Assembly (NCBI RefSeq): GCF_003853415.1
Contig: NZ_QTPP01000006.1
Span: 186,001-250,000 of the forward strand
Direction of reading: 5' to 3'
Length of the DNA stretch: 64,000 nucleotides
From: Burkholderia sp. Bp9142
GTDB taxonomy: Bacteria > Pseudomonadota > Gammaproteobacteria > Burkholderiales > Burkholderiaceae
Within the stretch, counting starts at the first letter, position 1; each line of letters opens with the position of its first letter. The notes under the pieces are model-generated. The model had not been told where the DNA came from. It saw nothing but the letters and a program-made list of their open reading frames with translations, and searched no databases. A program made the position numbers and the translations under genes. Shown in pieces: positions 10,306-20,441 of this stretch.

Positions 10306-11355
10306 ATGACACCCCCATCCGCCGCATCCCAGCCCGACGCCCGCCTCGAAGCGCTCACCGCGTGGCTGCGCCCGCTCGCCGAGCGCTTCGCCCTCGACCT
10401 GTCGACCCTCGCGCCCGCGTCGTCGGACGCCAGTTTCCGCCGCTATTTCCGTGTCGCGTCGGCCACGAGCCCCGGCGGCTCGCTGGTCGCGGTCGACGCG
10501 CCGCCGCCCGAGAAGTGCCGCGAATTCGTCCAGGTCGCGCAGTTGCTCGCCGCGGCCGGCGACCACGTGCCGGAGGTGCTGGCTCACGAGTTCGACGCGG
10601 GCTTCATGCTCGTGACCGACCTCGGCCGCACGTCGTACATCGCGGTGCTCGATCCGGCCGACCCGGTCGCGGCACGCCCGCTGATGCGCGACGCGCTCGA
10701 CGCGCTGATCCGCTTCCAGCTGAGCTCGAGGCCGGACGTGCTGCCGCCGTTCGACGAGGCGTTCCTGCGCCGCGAGATGGAGCTGCTGCCCGAATGGTTC
10801 GTCGGCCGGCACCTCGGCAAGCCCGTCACCGACGCGATGCGCGGCACGCTCGACCGCACCTTCGCGCTGCTGGTCGCGAGCGCCCATGCGCAACCGCAGG
10901 GCTTCATGCTGCGGGACTTCATGCCGCGCAACCTGATGGTCTGCGAGCCGAATCCGGGCGTGCTCGACTTCCAGGATGCCGTGTACGGGCCGCTGACGTA
11001 CGACGTCGTGTCGCTGCTGCGCGACGCGTTCATCAGCTGGGACGAGGAGTTCGAGCTCGACTGCTTCGCGTACTACTGGGAAAAGGCGAAGAAGGCCGGC
11101 CTGCCGGTCGACCCGGATTTCGGCGAGTTCTACCGCCAGCTCGAGTGGATGGGGCTGCAGCGCCACATCAAGATCCTCGGCCTGTTCGCGCGCATCAACT
11201 ACCGCGACGGCAAGCCGCACTACCTGAACGACCTGCCGCGCTTCCTGGCCTATGCGCGCAAGGTCGCGCTGCGCTACCGCCCGCTCGTGCCGTTCGCGAA
11301 GCTGCTCGACGAGCTCGAGGGCAAGGGCGCGGCCGACGTCGGCTATACGTTCTGA
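10306..11355 (+). CDS. amgK: Anomeric N-acetylmuramate/N-acetylglucosamine kinase (AmgK-type phosphotransferase)
   Basis: A 349-residue APH-fold kinase. The catalytic loop is RDFMPRN (203-209, D204) and the metal-binding segment is LDFQDAVYGPL (D221). AmgK phosphorylates the anomeric carbon of MurNAc released from murein. MurU, encoded next, then makes UDP-MurNAc, bypassing de novo synthesis and the fosfomycin target MurA. The neighbourhood next to lptD-surA-pdxA-rsmA matches the characterised Pseudomonas putida locus. Assignment rests on this context as well as the kinase motifs. Confidence 0.88.
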   Translation: MTPPSAASQPDARLEALTAWLRPLAERFALDLSTLAPASSDASFRRYFRVASATSPGGSLVAVDAPPPEKCREFVQVAQLLAAAGDHVPEVLAHEFDAGFMLVTDLGRTSYIAVLDPADPVAARPLMRDALDALIRFQLSSRPDVLPPFDEAFLRREMELLPEWFVGRHLGKPVTDAMRGTLDRTFALLVASAHAQPQGFMLRDFMPRNLMVCEPNPGVLDFQDAVYGPLTYDVVSLLRDAFISWDEEFELDCFAYYWEKAKKAGLPVDPDFGEFYRQLEWMGLQRHIKILGLFARINYRDGKPHYLNDLPRFLAYARKVALRYRPLVPFAKLLDELEGKGAADVGYTF

Positions 11356-11386
11356 CCGCCCTCACCGTCCTTACCTTCAGCCGAAC

Positions 11387-12109
11387 ATGAGCACTACCCT
11401 GACCACGGCGATGATCTTCGCCGCCGGGCGCGGCGAACGGATGCGCCCGCTGACCGACATCCGCCCGAAACCGCTGCTCGAAGCCGGCGGCAAGCCGCTG
11501 ATCGTCTGGCAGATCGAGGCGCTCGCCCGCGCGGGCGTCGAGTCGATCGTGATCAACCACGCGTGGCTCGGCGCGCAGCTCGAGGCGGCACTCGGCGACG
11601 GCTCGCGCTGGGGCGTGCGGCTCGCGTATTCGGCCGAAGGCGAAGCGCTGGAAACCGCCGGCGGCATCGCGCAGGCGCTGCCGCTGCTCGAGCGCGACGG
11701 CCGGCCGACGGTGTTCGCGGCGGTCGCGGGCGACGTGTACTGCGCATTCGACTACCGGACGCTCGCCGCGCGTGCCGCGCAGATGGCCGCGCTGGATGCG
11801 CCCGCGATGCATCTCGTGATGGTGCCGAACCCGCCGTTCCATCCGGGCGGTGATTTCGTACTTCGCGATGACGGCCGGCTGGCACTCGCCGGCGCCCCGC
11901 GCGTCACGTTCGGCAGCATCGGCGTGTACGACACGCGGATGTTCCGCGACATCGTGCCCGGCACGCACCGGCCGCTGTCGCCCTACTTCAAGGCGACCAT
12001 CGAGGCCGGCCGCGCGAGCGGCGAATTGTATGAAGGTATCTGGGAGAACGTCGGCACGCCCGCGCAGCTCGGCGAGCTCGACGCGCGGCTGCGCGCCGCC
12101 GCGGGCTGA
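11387..12109 (+). CDS. murU: N-acetylmuramate alpha-1-phosphate uridylyltransferase
   Basis: A 240-residue nucleotidyltransferase of the glucose-1-phosphate thymidylyl/uridylyltransferase fold. The signature AAGRGERMRPLTD (12-24) with the downstream lysine in RPKPLLE binds the nucleotide; VAGDVYC carries the metal-binding aspartate. It transfers UMP to MurNAc-1-phosphate made by AmgK, whose gene ends 31 bases upstream. The ATG at 11387 gives MSTTLTTAMIFAAGRG; an internal ATG at residue 9 is a less likely alternative. Confidence 0.88.
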   Translation: MSTTLTTAMIFAAGRGERMRPLTDIRPKPLLEAGGKPLIVWQIEALARAGVESIVINHAWLGAQLEAALGDGSRWGVRLAYSAEGEALETAGGIAQALPLLERDGRPTVFAAVAGDVYCAFDYRTLAARAAQMAALDAPAMHLVMVPNPPFHPGGDFVLRDDGRLALAGAPRVTFGSIGVYDTRMFRDIVPGTHRPLSPYFKATIEAGRASGELYEGIWENVGTPAQLGELDARLRAAAG

Positions 12110-12327
12110 TCGTTTCGCCGCTGACCGCGGCCGGGCCACCCGGCGCGGCGGCCGATGGCGTGAAAGACCGATGACGGCCCGGTCACTCGGCGGCAGGCCG
12201 ACCCGGAATCGAATACCGCGGGCGCTCCGCCGGCTCACGCGGCCGTGACGGCGCATCGCCGGCCGATCGCGGACGGCCGGCAAACCACCCGTTTCCGCCG
12301 CGCGCCGCCCCGGCGCGGCATCCCCGC

Positions 12328-14199
12328 TCACGCGGCCTCGGCCGCCTCCCCGCCCGCCGCCGCGCGCTGCTGCTGCAGCGCCCACATCTGCGCATACAGC
12401 CCGTCCGCGCGCACGAGTTCGTCGTGCGTGCCGCGCTCGACGATCCGCCCGTGGTCCATCACGAGGATCTGCTGCGCATGCACGACCGTCGACAGCCGGT
12501 GCGCGATCACGAGCGTCGTGCGGTGCCGCGCGATCTGGTCGAGCTCGTGCTGGATCGCGCGCTCCGAGCGCGAATCGAGCGCCGACGTCGCCTCGTCGAA
12601 CAGCAGCACCGGCGGATCCTTCAGCAGCGTGCGCGCGATCGCGACGCGCTGCTTCTCGCCACCCGACAGCTTCAGCCCGCGCTCGCCGACCGGCGTGTCA
12701 TAGCCCTTCGGCAAGCTCTCGATGAAGTCGTGGATGTGCGCGGCGCGCGCGGCCGCGATCACTTCGTCGCGGCTCGCGGTCGGCCGGCCGTACGCGATGT
12801 TGTAGTAGATCGAGTCGTTGAACAGCACGGTGTCCTGCGGCACGATCCCGATCGACGCGCGCAGCGAGTCCTGCGTGACGTCGCGAATGTCCTGGCCGTC
12901 GATCCGGATCGCGCCGCCCGCCTGCCGGTCGAGATCGTAGAAGCGGAACAGCAGGCGCGACAGCGTCGACTTGCCGGAACCGCTGTGGCCGACCACCGCG
13001 GTGGTCGTGCCCGCATCGATCGTGAACGTCACGTCGTGCAGGATCTGCCGCGCCGCTTCGTACGAGAAGTTCACGTGCTCGAAGCGCACCTGCGCGCCGG
13101 CCACCGCGAGCGGCCGCGCGTCGGGTGCGTCCGCGACTTCCTTCGCGGCCGACAGCAGCCCGAACATCCGGTCCATGTCGGTGAGGCTCTGCTTCAGCTC
13201 GCGATACACGACGCCGAGAAAATTCAGCGGGATGTACAGTTGCAGCATGAACGTGTTGATCAGCACGAGATCGCCGAGCGTCAGCTTGCCGGCCAGCACG
13301 CCCTGCGTCGCGCGCCACAGGATGAACACCAGCCCGGTGCCGATGATCGCCTGCTGGCCGAAGTTCAGCACCGACAGCGAATTCTGCGAGCGGATCGCGG
13401 CCTTGCGGTAGCGCTTCAGGTTCTCGTCGTAGCGCTGCGCCTCCCACTCCTCGTTGCCGAAGTACTTCACCGTCTCGTAGTTGATCAGCGAATCGATCGC
13501 CCGCGAGTTCGCGCGCGAATCGAGCTCGTTCATCGTGCGGCGAAAGTGCGTGCGCCAGTTGGTGACCTTCACGGTGAACACGATGTACGTGACGAGCGCC
13601 GCGAACGTCACGTACGCGTAGTACGCCTCGTACTTGACCACGAAGAAGCCGAGCACGAGCCCGACCTCGACGAGCGTCGGCAGGATGCTGTACAGCGAAT
13701 AGGAAATCAGTTGCTGGATGCCGCGCGTGCCGCGCTCGATGTCGCGCGACATGCCGCCGGTCTGGCGTTCGAGATGGAAGCGCAGCGACAGACCGTGCAG
13801 ATGCCGGAACACCTGCAGCGCGAGCTGGCGCACCGCGCTCTCGGTGACCTTCGAGAACAGGATCTCGCGCAGCTCGGTGAACAGCGACGTCGACAGCCGC
13901 ACGAGCGCATACGCGACGACCAGCAGGCCGACGCCGCCCGCGAGCACGATGCCGGCCGACTGCTCGGCCCGCCCGAGCGCCGTGAGCTGCTGCACGGCGG
14001 ACAGGTGATCGACGATGCGCTTCATCACGACCGGCACGCCGAGGTTCGCGACCTTCGCGCCGATCAGGCAGCCGAGCGCGAGCGCGACGCGCCATTTGTA
14101 GGTGGCGAGATACGGCAGCAGCGACCGGATGGTCTGCCAGTCGTTGCGAGGCCCGGTCTGAGCCGGCGCGGGCTCGCCGGAAGCGGAATATCGGCGCAT
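12328..14199 (-). CDS. Atm1/HMT1-type ABC exporter (fused permease and ATPase)
   Basis: A 623-residue half-transporter: six membrane helices (about 30-340) and a C-terminal ATPase with Walker A GHSGSGKST, signature LSGGEKQR and Walker B LLFDEATSALD. NYETVKYFGNE and GGMSRDIERGTRGIQ in the permease are hallmarks of the Atm1/ABCB7/HMT1 group, which export glutathione-linked metal or sulfur compounds, rather than of the lipid flippase MsbA. The frame is open 34 codons further upstream, but the ATG at 14199 avoids a low-complexity leader. It stands alone, with the thioesterase gene divergent. Substrate is inferred from family only. Confidence 0.87.
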   Translation of the reverse strand: MRRYSASGEPAPAQTGPRNDWQTIRSLLPYLATYKWRVALALGCLIGAKVANLGVPVVMKRIVDHLSAVQQLTALGRAEQSAGIVLAGGVGLLVVAYALVRLSTSLFTELREILFSKVTESAVRQLALQVFRHLHGLSLRFHLERQTGGMSRDIERGTRGIQQLISYSLYSILPTLVEVGLVLGFFVVKYEAYYAYVTFAALVTYIVFTVKVTNWRTHFRRTMNELDSRANSRAIDSLINYETVKYFGNEEWEAQRYDENLKRYRKAAIRSQNSLSVLNFGQQAIIGTGLVFILWRATQGVLAGKLTLGDLVLINTFMLQLYIPLNFLGVVYRELKQSLTDMDRMFGLLSAAKEVADAPDARPLAVAGAQVRFEHVNFSYEAARQILHDVTFTIDAGTTTAVVGHSGSGKSTLSRLLFRFYDLDRQAGGAIRIDGQDIRDVTQDSLRASIGIVPQDTVLFNDSIYYNIAYGRPTASRDEVIAAARAAHIHDFIESLPKGYDTPVGERGLKLSGGEKQRVAIARTLLKDPPVLLFDEATSALDSRSERAIQHELDQIARHRTTLVIAHRLSTVVHAQQILVMDHGRIVERGTHDELVRADGLYAQMWALQQQRAAAGGEAAEAA

Positions 14200-14374
14200 G
14201 GGGGAAGGATCGGCGGCGGTGCCGGACGCGTTGCCGCGGCGGCCGGCTCGCCCGCTTTCTCGTACAATTTGCGAACGTTGTATTGTCGCAGAAGCCGCCA
14301 CGCGCCGCTGCGGGCGGCCTCGCCGGCCTGCCGGTGCGCGGCGGCGCCTTTATTACAGGATGAAAGCCCCCGCC

Positions 14375-14770
14375 ATGACCGATTCGACCCTCGAACTTCC
14401 GCAAAAGCAGCCCGCGCTGCGCGTCGTCCCGCAACCGCACGACGCGAACGTCCACGGCGACGTGTTCGGCGGCTGGATCATGTCGCAGGTCGACATCGCC
14501 GGCTCGATTCCCGCGAGCCAGCGCGCGAACGGCCGCGTCGCGACGGTCGCGGTCAATTCGTTCGTGTTCAAGCAGCCGGTGTTCGTCGGCGACCTGCTGA
14601 GCTTCTACGCGACCATCATGCGCACCGGCAACACGTCGATCACGGTCGACGTCGAGGTGTACGCGCAGCGCATGCGCCTGATGGGCGAAATCGTGAAGGT
14701 CACCGAGGCGACGCTCACCTACGTCGCGACCGGCCCCGACCGCAAGCCGCGGCAACTGCCGCCGCTCTGA
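14375..14770 (+). CDS. Acyl-CoA thioesterase, YciA/hotdog family
   Basis: A 131-residue single-hotdog-domain protein with the family motif DANVHGDVFGGWIMSQVD, containing the active-site aspartate-bearing helix. It hydrolyses acyl-CoA thioesters and probably acts as a hexamer in the cytoplasm. Two ATGs are possible: 14375 (MTDSTLE) and 14360 (five residues longer). An AGGA lies only just upstream of the first ATG, so 14375 fits the ribosome-binding spacing better. The ABC exporter is divergent, and a nitrate-reductase-associated gene converges. Confidence 0.88.
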   Translation: MTDSTLELPQKQPALRVVPQPHDANVHGDVFGGWIMSQVDIAGSIPASQRANGRVATVAVNSFVFKQPVFVGDLLSFYATIMRTGNTSITVDVEVYAQRMRLMGEIVKVTEATLTYVATGPDRKPRQLPPL

Positions 14771-14807
14771 CCCGCACGCGCCGCGCTGCGGCGCCGCACG
14801 CGGCCCG

Positions 14808-15290
14808 TCAGTGCATGGCCGCCAGCCCGAACTCCCGCATCGCGGGCACGAAGTCGTGATTGAGCTTCGGCTTGCGCGACAGCTTCACCAGCACGTAGCG
14901 CTGGAACGGCGCGAGCCGCTGCCACTGCGCGAGCGCGGGCGCCGGCAGCCCGGCCAGCGCGCTCTGCTGCACGAGCGCGTCCGGCACCGTGTCGGTGGCG
15001 CGCCAGCTCGGCTGCTCGTCCGGCTGGAACCACGACGGTTCGAGGTCGGCATGCGTGCGCAGCATTTCGAACAGCGCGTGATCGAAGTTGGGCTCGATCG
15101 CGGTGTCCTCGTCGGCCGGAAAGCGCGCGAGCAGCTTGCGGTCCTCGAGCGGCAGCAGCTGCCACTGCTCCAGGGAAATCCGCAGACCGAAACGGTCGAG
15201 ATTGAAACGCACGATCATCGGAATGTACGTCAGGTTTTCCGACGAATCGTGTTCGAAATTGAATAGCAGCGGAGCGTCGCTGAGTCCCAT
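14808..15290 (-). CDS. Nitrate reductase associated protein family
   Basis: A 160-residue soluble protein with the pattern LFNFEHDSSENLTYIPMIV then RFNLDRFGLRISLEQW, which I recognise as the small 'nitrate reductase associated' family, often encoded beside assimilatory nitrate reductase genes. Its biochemical role is not established. No nitrate reductase gene is nearby here. The divergent neighbour is fdhD, a molybdoenzyme maturation factor, so a link to molybdenum enzymes is plausible but inferred. Confidence 0.75.
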   Translation of the reverse strand: MGLSDAPLLFNFEHDSSENLTYIPMIVRFNLDRFGLRISLEQWQLLPLEDRKLLARFPADEDTAIEPNFDHALFEMLRTHADLEPSWFQPDEQPSWRATDTVPDALVQQSALAGLPAPALAQWQRLAPFQRYVLVKLSRKPKLNHDFVPAMREFGLAAMH

Positions 15291-15333
15291 GGTCGTTACC
15301 CGAGTGGCGGATGCCGGCGCGGCCGGCCTGCCT

Positions 15334-15351
15334 GAGGTATTTTAGAACCTC
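15334..15351. promoter_or_regulatory. Inverted repeat in the divergent fdhD promoter region
   Basis: GAGGT and ACCTC arms (5 bp) separated by an AT-rich 8-base spacer, in the 120 bases between the divergent nitrate-reductase-associated gene and fdhD. It is a possible operator, but the arms are short. Confidence 0.2.
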
Positions 15352-15410
15352 TGCGCGCGCGCGGCGGACACGATCGCCGCCGCCCGTGCCTCGAATCAAC
15401 GGGAGTGCTC

Positions 15411-16235
15411 GTGAATCCGACTGAAACAGAAGAACCGCGCGGCGCGATCGAGCTGTCCGTGCGCCGCACGCGCGGCGGCGCCGTCGAAGCCGCGCACGAC
15501 TACGTCGGCCAGGAATGGCCGGTCGCGCTGGTCTTCAACGGCATCTCGCACGCGGTGATGATGTGCACGCCGCGCGACCTCGAGGCGTTCGCGGTCGGCT
15601 TCGCGATCTCGGAAGGGATCGTCGAGCGCGGCAGCGACATCAAGGACATCGACGTGATCCTGCACGCCGACGCGCCGCTGCCGCACGCGGAGGTGCACCT
15701 GGAGGTCGTCCAGCAGGCGTTCGCCGCGCTGAAGGACCGGCGCCGCGCGCTCGCGGGGCGCACCGGCTGCGGCGTGTGCGGGATCGAAAGCATCGACCTG
15801 CTCGACCTCGCGCCCGAACGGGTGCCCGACACCGGCTTTCTCGCGCGCCTCGCGCCCGACGCGCTCGCGCGCGCGGCCCACGCGCTGCCGGCCCACCAGG
15901 CGCTCACGCGGCTCACCGGCGGCCTGCATGCGGCCGCGTGGTGCGACGCAACAGGCGCGATCCGCATGGCGTTCGAGGATGTCGGCCGCCACAACGCGCT
16001 CGACAAGCTGATCGGCTCGCTCGTGCTGGCGCGCGCCGACGCCACCGACGGTTTCGTGTTCCTGTCGAGCCGCGCGAGCTACGAGCTCGTGCGCAAGTCG
16101 GCGCGGGTCGGGATCCCGATGGTCGCGACGATCTCCGCGCCGTCGTCGCTCGCGATCGAGATCGCGAAGGCGGCCGGCTTGCGGCTGGTCAGCTTCTGCC
16201 GCGAAACCGGTCACGTCGATTACGGCACCGCGTGA
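15411..16235 (+). CDS. fdhD: Formate dehydrogenase accessory sulfurtransferase
   Basis: FdhD moves sulfur from IscS to the molybdenum bis-MGD cofactor, which is needed for active formate dehydrogenase. The 274-residue protein has the catalytic loop RTGCGVCG with C120 and C123, as in E. coli (C121/C124). Two GTG starts are possible. GTG 15411 is preferred because a GGGAG ribosome-binding site sits 5 bases ahead of it and overlaps the other GTG at 15405. No formate dehydrogenase subunit genes lie in the window. The gene converges with the desaturase gene; the two ends overlap by 16 bases. Confidence 0.93.
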   Translation: MNPTETEEPRGAIELSVRRTRGGAVEAAHDYVGQEWPVALVFNGISHAVMMCTPRDLEAFAVGFAISEGIVERGSDIKDIDVILHADAPLPHAEVHLEVVQQAFAALKDRRRALAGRTGCGVCGIESIDLLDLAPERVPDTGFLARLAPDALARAAHALPAHQALTRLTGGLHAAAWCDATGAIRMAFEDVGRHNALDKLIGSLVLARADATDGFVFLSSRASYELVRKSARVGIPMVATISAPSSLAIEIAKAAGLRLVSFCRETGHVDYGTA

Positions 16236-17386
16236 GCGCTCGCGGCGGGCGCCGGTTCGCGAACCGTGCCCGGCGGTTCGTCCGCGGCGGCCGGCGCGCT
16301 CGCGTCGCATGCCGCATCGCTCGTCCGGTTGCCGCGGTAGTCCGTCCACAGCTTGCGGTCGGTGTCATAGAGCTTGCAGCGCCGTGCCGTGTCGAAGTAC
16401 CAGCGCCAGCTGAAGCGCTGCACGACGATCCGCCCGGGCAGCATGTCCTCCAGCTTCGCCTGCGCGGGCTTGAGCCGGTACAGCGGCACGCTCATGTCGA
16501 CGTGATGCGCCGTGTGCTCCATGATGTGGTGCAGCAGGCCGCCGATCCCGAACGGGAACGTCAGGTGCAGCGTGGTCGACACGAATGGCGCGGCATTCGA
16601 CCATTCGGCCCGGTTCGCGTGCCACGCGATGCGCGGGTCGGTGTGGTGCACGTACACGACGAAGCCGATCATCGAGCACCAGAACAGGAACGGCACGAGC
16701 ACGCCGGTGGCGAGCAGCAGCGCGACGGGCTGCCGTGTCGCGATCGCCACCCAGACGACGGCCGCGATCCACACGGCCGCGAAGCCCGTCACCAGCAGGC
16801 CGTCACGCCGGAACACGGGCCGCGACGCACCGATATAGGTCCTGGTCGGGAAATACATCCGCAGCCACCAGATCTCGACGAAATAGTAGAGGCCCGGCGC
16901 CCAGCCGCTTCGGTAGACGCGATCCAGCAAGCGGCGCACCGGCGACAGCGCGGCGAACTCCGCCGGCGTATGCGGCGCCCACACGAAATCGAAGCCCTTC
17001 AGGTTCGTATAGCCGTGGTGCACGACGTTGTGCCCGACTTCCCACAGGCTGTATGGCGTCAGCGACGGCAGGAAGGCGATGCGGCCCAGCCAGCGGTTCA
17101 GCCGGCGATTGGGCGTCAGGCTCTGATGGCAGGCGTCGTGCCCGATGATGAAGAGCCGCCCGGTGATGAACCCGGCGGCCATCCCGCAGACGATCTTGCC
17201 GACGCTCGACGGAATCAGCAGCGCGCCGGCGAATGCCGCGAACAGCAGCAGGTAGTCGAGCACGAGCAGCAGGATCGGGCGCACGATCTCGCGCGTGGCG
17301 AACGGCACGAGCCACGCGCGGATGATCTTGCGGTGCGGAATGGGTTCGCCGGAGCGGACCGGGGTCTGGGAATCGTTGTCGACCAT
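16220..17386 (-). CDS. Membrane fatty acid desaturase
   Basis: A 388-residue di-iron desaturase. Three histidine clusters are present: H83-x3-H87 (GHDACHQ), H119-x3-HH123-124 (GHNVVHHG) and HTAHH near the C-terminal third. Four or more hydrophobic segments alternate with them, as in acyl-lipid desaturases. It introduces a double bond into membrane lipid acyl chains; position is not predictable. The ATG at 17386 gives MVDNDSQTP; the upstream extension is low-complexity. It follows cyoD by 95 bases on the same strand and overlaps the end of fdhD. Confidence 0.88.
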   Translation of the reverse strand: MVDNDSQTPVRSGEPIPHRKIIRAWLVPFATREIVRPILLLVLDYLLLFAAFAGALLIPSSVGKIVCGMAAGFITGRLFIIGHDACHQSLTPNRRLNRWLGRIAFLPSLTPYSLWEVGHNVVHHGYTNLKGFDFVWAPHTPAEFAALSPVRRLLDRVYRSGWAPGLYYFVEIWWLRMYFPTRTYIGASRPVFRRDGLLVTGFAAVWIAAVVWVAIATRQPVALLLATGVLVPFLFWCSMIGFVVYVHHTDPRIAWHANRAEWSNAAPFVSTTLHLTFPFGIGGLLHHIMEHTAHHVDMSVPLYRLKPAQAKLEDMLPGRIVVQRFSWRWYFDTARRCKLYDTDRKLWTDYRGNRTSDAACDASAPAAADEPPGTVREPAPAASAHAVP

Positions 17387-17481
17387 GATGCGGAAAGGCG
17401 CGCGAACCGCACGCCGGAAAAGATGGGAGCCGTGCGGCACGCACGGCGCGGAGGAACGGGCCGCACCGCGGCCCGGGCCGG

Positions 17482-17814
17482 TTAACGCGACATCATGTTC
17501 ATGCTGACGTTGTGCATCACCCACAGCGTCCCGAAGATCAGGATCAGCGCGGTCAGCACCGTGTAGCTGAACGCCATCACGTTCCAGCGCTGGCTGGACG
17601 ACGTGTTCATGTGCAGGAAGCAGACGAGATGCACGACGATCTGCGCGAATGCGAGTACCGCGAGCGCGATGATCGCCGCTTTCGGCGCGAGCACGCCGCC
17701 CATCACGAGGCCGAACGAAGCGGCCGTCAGCAGCACCGACAGCACGAACCCGGCGAGATAGCCGCCGGCGGTGCCGTGCGCGTCATCGTGGCGGATGAGT
17801 TCCGAATGGGCCAT
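17482..17814 (-). CDS. cyoD: Cytochrome bo3 ubiquinol oxidase subunit IV
   Basis: A 110-residue protein with three membrane helices and the C-terminal pattern HLVCFLHMNTSSSQRWN typical of CyoD. It assists Cu(B) site assembly in the quinol oxidase. Its ATG directly abuts the stop codon of cyoC, indicating tight translational coupling. No cyoE (heme O synthase) follows; the next gene is a desaturase. Confidence 0.93.
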   Translation of the reverse strand: MAHSELIRHDDAHGTAGGYLAGFVLSVLLTAASFGLVMGGVLAPKAAIIALAVLAFAQIVVHLVCFLHMNTSSSQRWNVMAFSYTVLTALILIFGTLWVMHNVSMNMMSR

Positions 17815-18426
17815 TTAGATCACGCTCGCAAGATAGACGAAGGAGAACACGCAGATCCAGACGATGTCGAGGAAGTGCCAGAAGAGGCTCAGGCAGGTGA
17901 GGCGGCGGAAGTCGCGCTCCGTCATGCCGGGACCGCGCGCGATCTGCACGACGAGCACGACCATCCACAACAGGCCGACCGCCACGTGCAGCCCGTGCGT
18001 GCCGACGAGCGCGAAGAACGCCGACAGGAATGCGCTGCGCTGCGGGCCGGCGCCCTGCGCGATCAGGTGCGAGAACTCGCGCAGTTCCAGCGCGAGAAAC
18101 GCGGCGCCGAGCACGAACGTGACGGCGAGCCACAGGAACACCGTGCCGCGCCGGCGACGCTGTGCGCCGAGCATCGCGAAGCCGTACGTGATGCTCGACA
18201 GCAGCAGCGCCGCCGTCTCGAGCGCGACGCCCGGAATGTCGAACAGGTCCTTCGCGGTCGGACCGCCCGCGAACTGGTTGCCGAGCACCGCGAACGTCGC
18301 GAACAGCGACGCGAAGATCACGCAGTCGGTCATCAGGTACAGCCAGAAGCCGAACACCGAATGCGACGGCGGATGAGCGTGTGCCGCCGGATGGCGGGCA
18401 CCGCCCGCGACAGATTGATACGACAT
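17815..18426 (-). CDS. cyoC: Cytochrome bo3 ubiquinol oxidase subunit III
   Basis: A 203-residue heme-copper oxidase subunit III with five membrane helices. The segments [17 protein letters not shown] and [14 protein letters not shown] and the final [18 protein letters not shown] are conserved in the family. The ATG at 18426 shares one base with the cyoB stop codon. The open frame continues upstream within cyoB, but that is overlap only. Confidence 0.94.
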   Translation of the reverse strand: MSYQSVAGGARHPAAHAHPPSHSVFGFWLYLMTDCVIFASLFATFAVLGNQFAGGPTAKDLFDIPGVALETAALLLSSITYGFAMLGAQRRRRGTVFLWLAVTFVLGAAFLALELREFSHLIAQGAGPQRSAFLSAFFALVGTHGLHVAVGLLWMVVLVVQIARGPGMTERDFRRLTCLSLFWHFLDIVWICVFSFVYLASVI

Positions 18427-20438
18427 CAGTTCGTCTCCAGTTCGGCTTGCGGCGCCGGGGTGCCGATCCGCACGCCCGCGCGTTGTTCCTCGATCTTGCG
18501 GACGGTGTCCGCCGGAATGTAGTAACCGTCGTTGTCCTGTGCGCTGTACAGCACCACCGTCGCGACGATGCCGACGAGCGAAGCGATCGCGAGCCACCAG
18601 ATGTGCCAGACCAGCGCGAAGCCGAGCAGCAGGCTGAAGATGCCGACGAAGAAGCCCGCGCTCGTGTTCGACGGCATGTGGATGTCCTGGTACCGGACGT
18701 TCTTGCCGAGGCCGAGGCCAAGCCCCTTCGCCTTCCGGTACGCGAGCTCGTCGAGCTCGTGGACGTTCGGGATCACCGCGAAGTTGTAGACGGCGGGCGG
18801 CGACGACGTCGCCCACTCGAGCGTACGGCCGTTCCACGGATCGCCCGTCGCGTCGCGATACTGCGGCTGGTTGCGATTGTGCCAGCCGACCCATACCGAT
18901 GCGACCTGGCACAGCACGCCGATCGCGATCAGCGCGACGCCGAACGCGGCGGCGACCAGCCACGGATGCCATGCCGGGTTGTCGTAGTGGTTCAGGCGGC
19001 GCGTCATGCCCATGAAGCCGAGCACGTACAGCGGCACGAACGACGCATAGAAGCCGAGGAACCAGCACCAGAACGCGCGCTTGCCGAACTTCTCGTCGAG
19101 CCGGAAACCGAACACCTTCGGGAACCAGTAATGGACGCCCGCGAAGTAGCCGAACACGACGCCGCCGATGATCGCGTTATGGAAGTGCGCGATCAGGAAC
19201 AGGCTGTTGTGCAGCACGAAGTCCGCGCCGGGGATCGCCATCATCACGCCGGTCATCCCGCCGAGCGTGAACGTGACCATGAAGCCGATCGTCCACAGCA
19301 CCGGCGCGGTGAACTCGATGCGGCCGCGATACATCGTAAACAGCCAGTTGAAGATCTTCACGCCGGTCGGGATCGCGATGACCATCGTCATGATCCCGAA
19401 GAACGCGTTGACGTCCGCGCCGGAGCCCATCGTGAAGAAGTGATGCAGCCACACGAGGAACGCGAGCACCATGATCACGCACGACGCATAGACCATCGTC
19501 CTGTAGCCGAACAGCGGCTTCTTCGCGAACGTCGCGATGACTTCCGAATAGATGCCGAACGCGGGCAGCACGAGGATGTACACCTCCGGATGCCCCCATG
19601 CCCAGATCAGGTTCAGGTACAGCATCGCGTTGCCGCCGGCCTCGTTCGTGAAGAAATGCATGTCGAGGTAGCGATCGAGCCCCAGCAGCGCGAGCGCGAC
19701 CGTCAGGATCGGGAACGTCGCCATGATCAGCACGTTCGAGCACAGCGCGGTCCACGTGAACACCGGCATCTTCATCAGCGTCATGCCGGGCGCGCGCATC
19801 TTGACGATCGTCACGAAGAAATTGATCGACGTGATCAGCGTGCCGACGCCCGAAATCTGCAGCGCCCACAGATAGTAGTCGACCCCGACACCCGGGCTGA
19901 ACTGCAGCTCCGACAGCGGCGGATACGCGAGCCAGCCCGTCTGCGCGAATTCGCCGATCACGAGCGAAACGTTCATCAGGATCGCGGCAACCGCCGTCAT
20001 CCAGAACGAGAGCGAGTTCAGGAACGGGAACGCGACGTCGCGCGCGCCGATCTGCAGCGGCACGATCAGGTTGAAGAACGCGACCAGCAGCGCCATCGCC
20101 ATGAAGAAGATCATGATCACGCCGTGCGCGGTGAAGACCTGATCGTAATGATGCGGCGGCAGGTAGCCGGGGCCGTTGTACGCGAGCGCGAGCTGCAGGC
20201 GCATCATCACGGCGTCCGCGAAGCCGCGCAGCAGCATCAGCACCGCGACGACCAGGTACATCACGCCGATCTTCTTGTGATCGACGGACGTCAGCCATTC
20301 GCGCCACAGCCATTTCCACCTGCCGGCGGCCGTCAGCGCGGCGACGATGCCCAGCACGACGAGCCCCATGAAGGCACTCGCCCCCATGATGATGGGCTGA
20401 TCGAACGGGATCGCCGAGAGTGTCAGTTTGCCGAACAT
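18426..20438 (-). CDS. cyoB: Cytochrome bo3 ubiquinol oxidase subunit I
   Basis: The catalytic proton-pumping subunit, 670 residues with about 15 membrane helices. Visible landmarks: R71 and D75 of the ubiquinol site; the heme b ligand region VFTAHG (H105); WGHPEVY with Cu(B) ligand H283 cross-linked to Y287; H332 and H333 (LHHFF); and AHFHNAII near 420 with the heme ligands. It reduces O2 with electrons from ubiquinol. Only three bases separate it from cyoA, and it overlaps cyoC by one base. Confidence 0.97.
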   Translation of the reverse strand: MFGKLTLSAIPFDQPIIMGASAFMGLVVLGIVAALTAAGRWKWLWREWLTSVDHKKIGVMYLVVAVLMLLRGFADAVMMRLQLALAYNGPGYLPPHHYDQVFTAHGVIMIFFMAMALLVAFFNLIVPLQIGARDVAFPFLNSLSFWMTAVAAILMNVSLVIGEFAQTGWLAYPPLSELQFSPGVGVDYYLWALQISGVGTLITSINFFVTIVKMRAPGMTLMKMPVFTWTALCSNVLIMATFPILTVALALLGLDRYLDMHFFTNEAGGNAMLYLNLIWAWGHPEVYILVLPAFGIYSEVIATFAKKPLFGYRTMVYASCVIMVLAFLVWLHHFFTMGSGADVNAFFGIMTMVIAIPTGVKIFNWLFTMYRGRIEFTAPVLWTIGFMVTFTLGGMTGVMMAIPGADFVLHNSLFLIAHFHNAIIGGVVFGYFAGVHYWFPKVFGFRLDEKFGKRAFWCWFLGFYASFVPLYVLGFMGMTRRLNHYDNPAWHPWLVAAAFGVALIAIGVLCQVASVWVGWHNRNQPQYRDATGDPWNGRTLEWATSSPPAVYNFAVIPNVHELDELAYRKAKGLGLGLGKNVRYQDIHMPSNTSAGFFVGIFSLLLGFALVWHIWWLAIASLVGIVATVVLYSAQDNDGYYIPADTVRKIEEQRAGVRIGTPAPQAELETN

Positions 20439-20441
20439 GCG

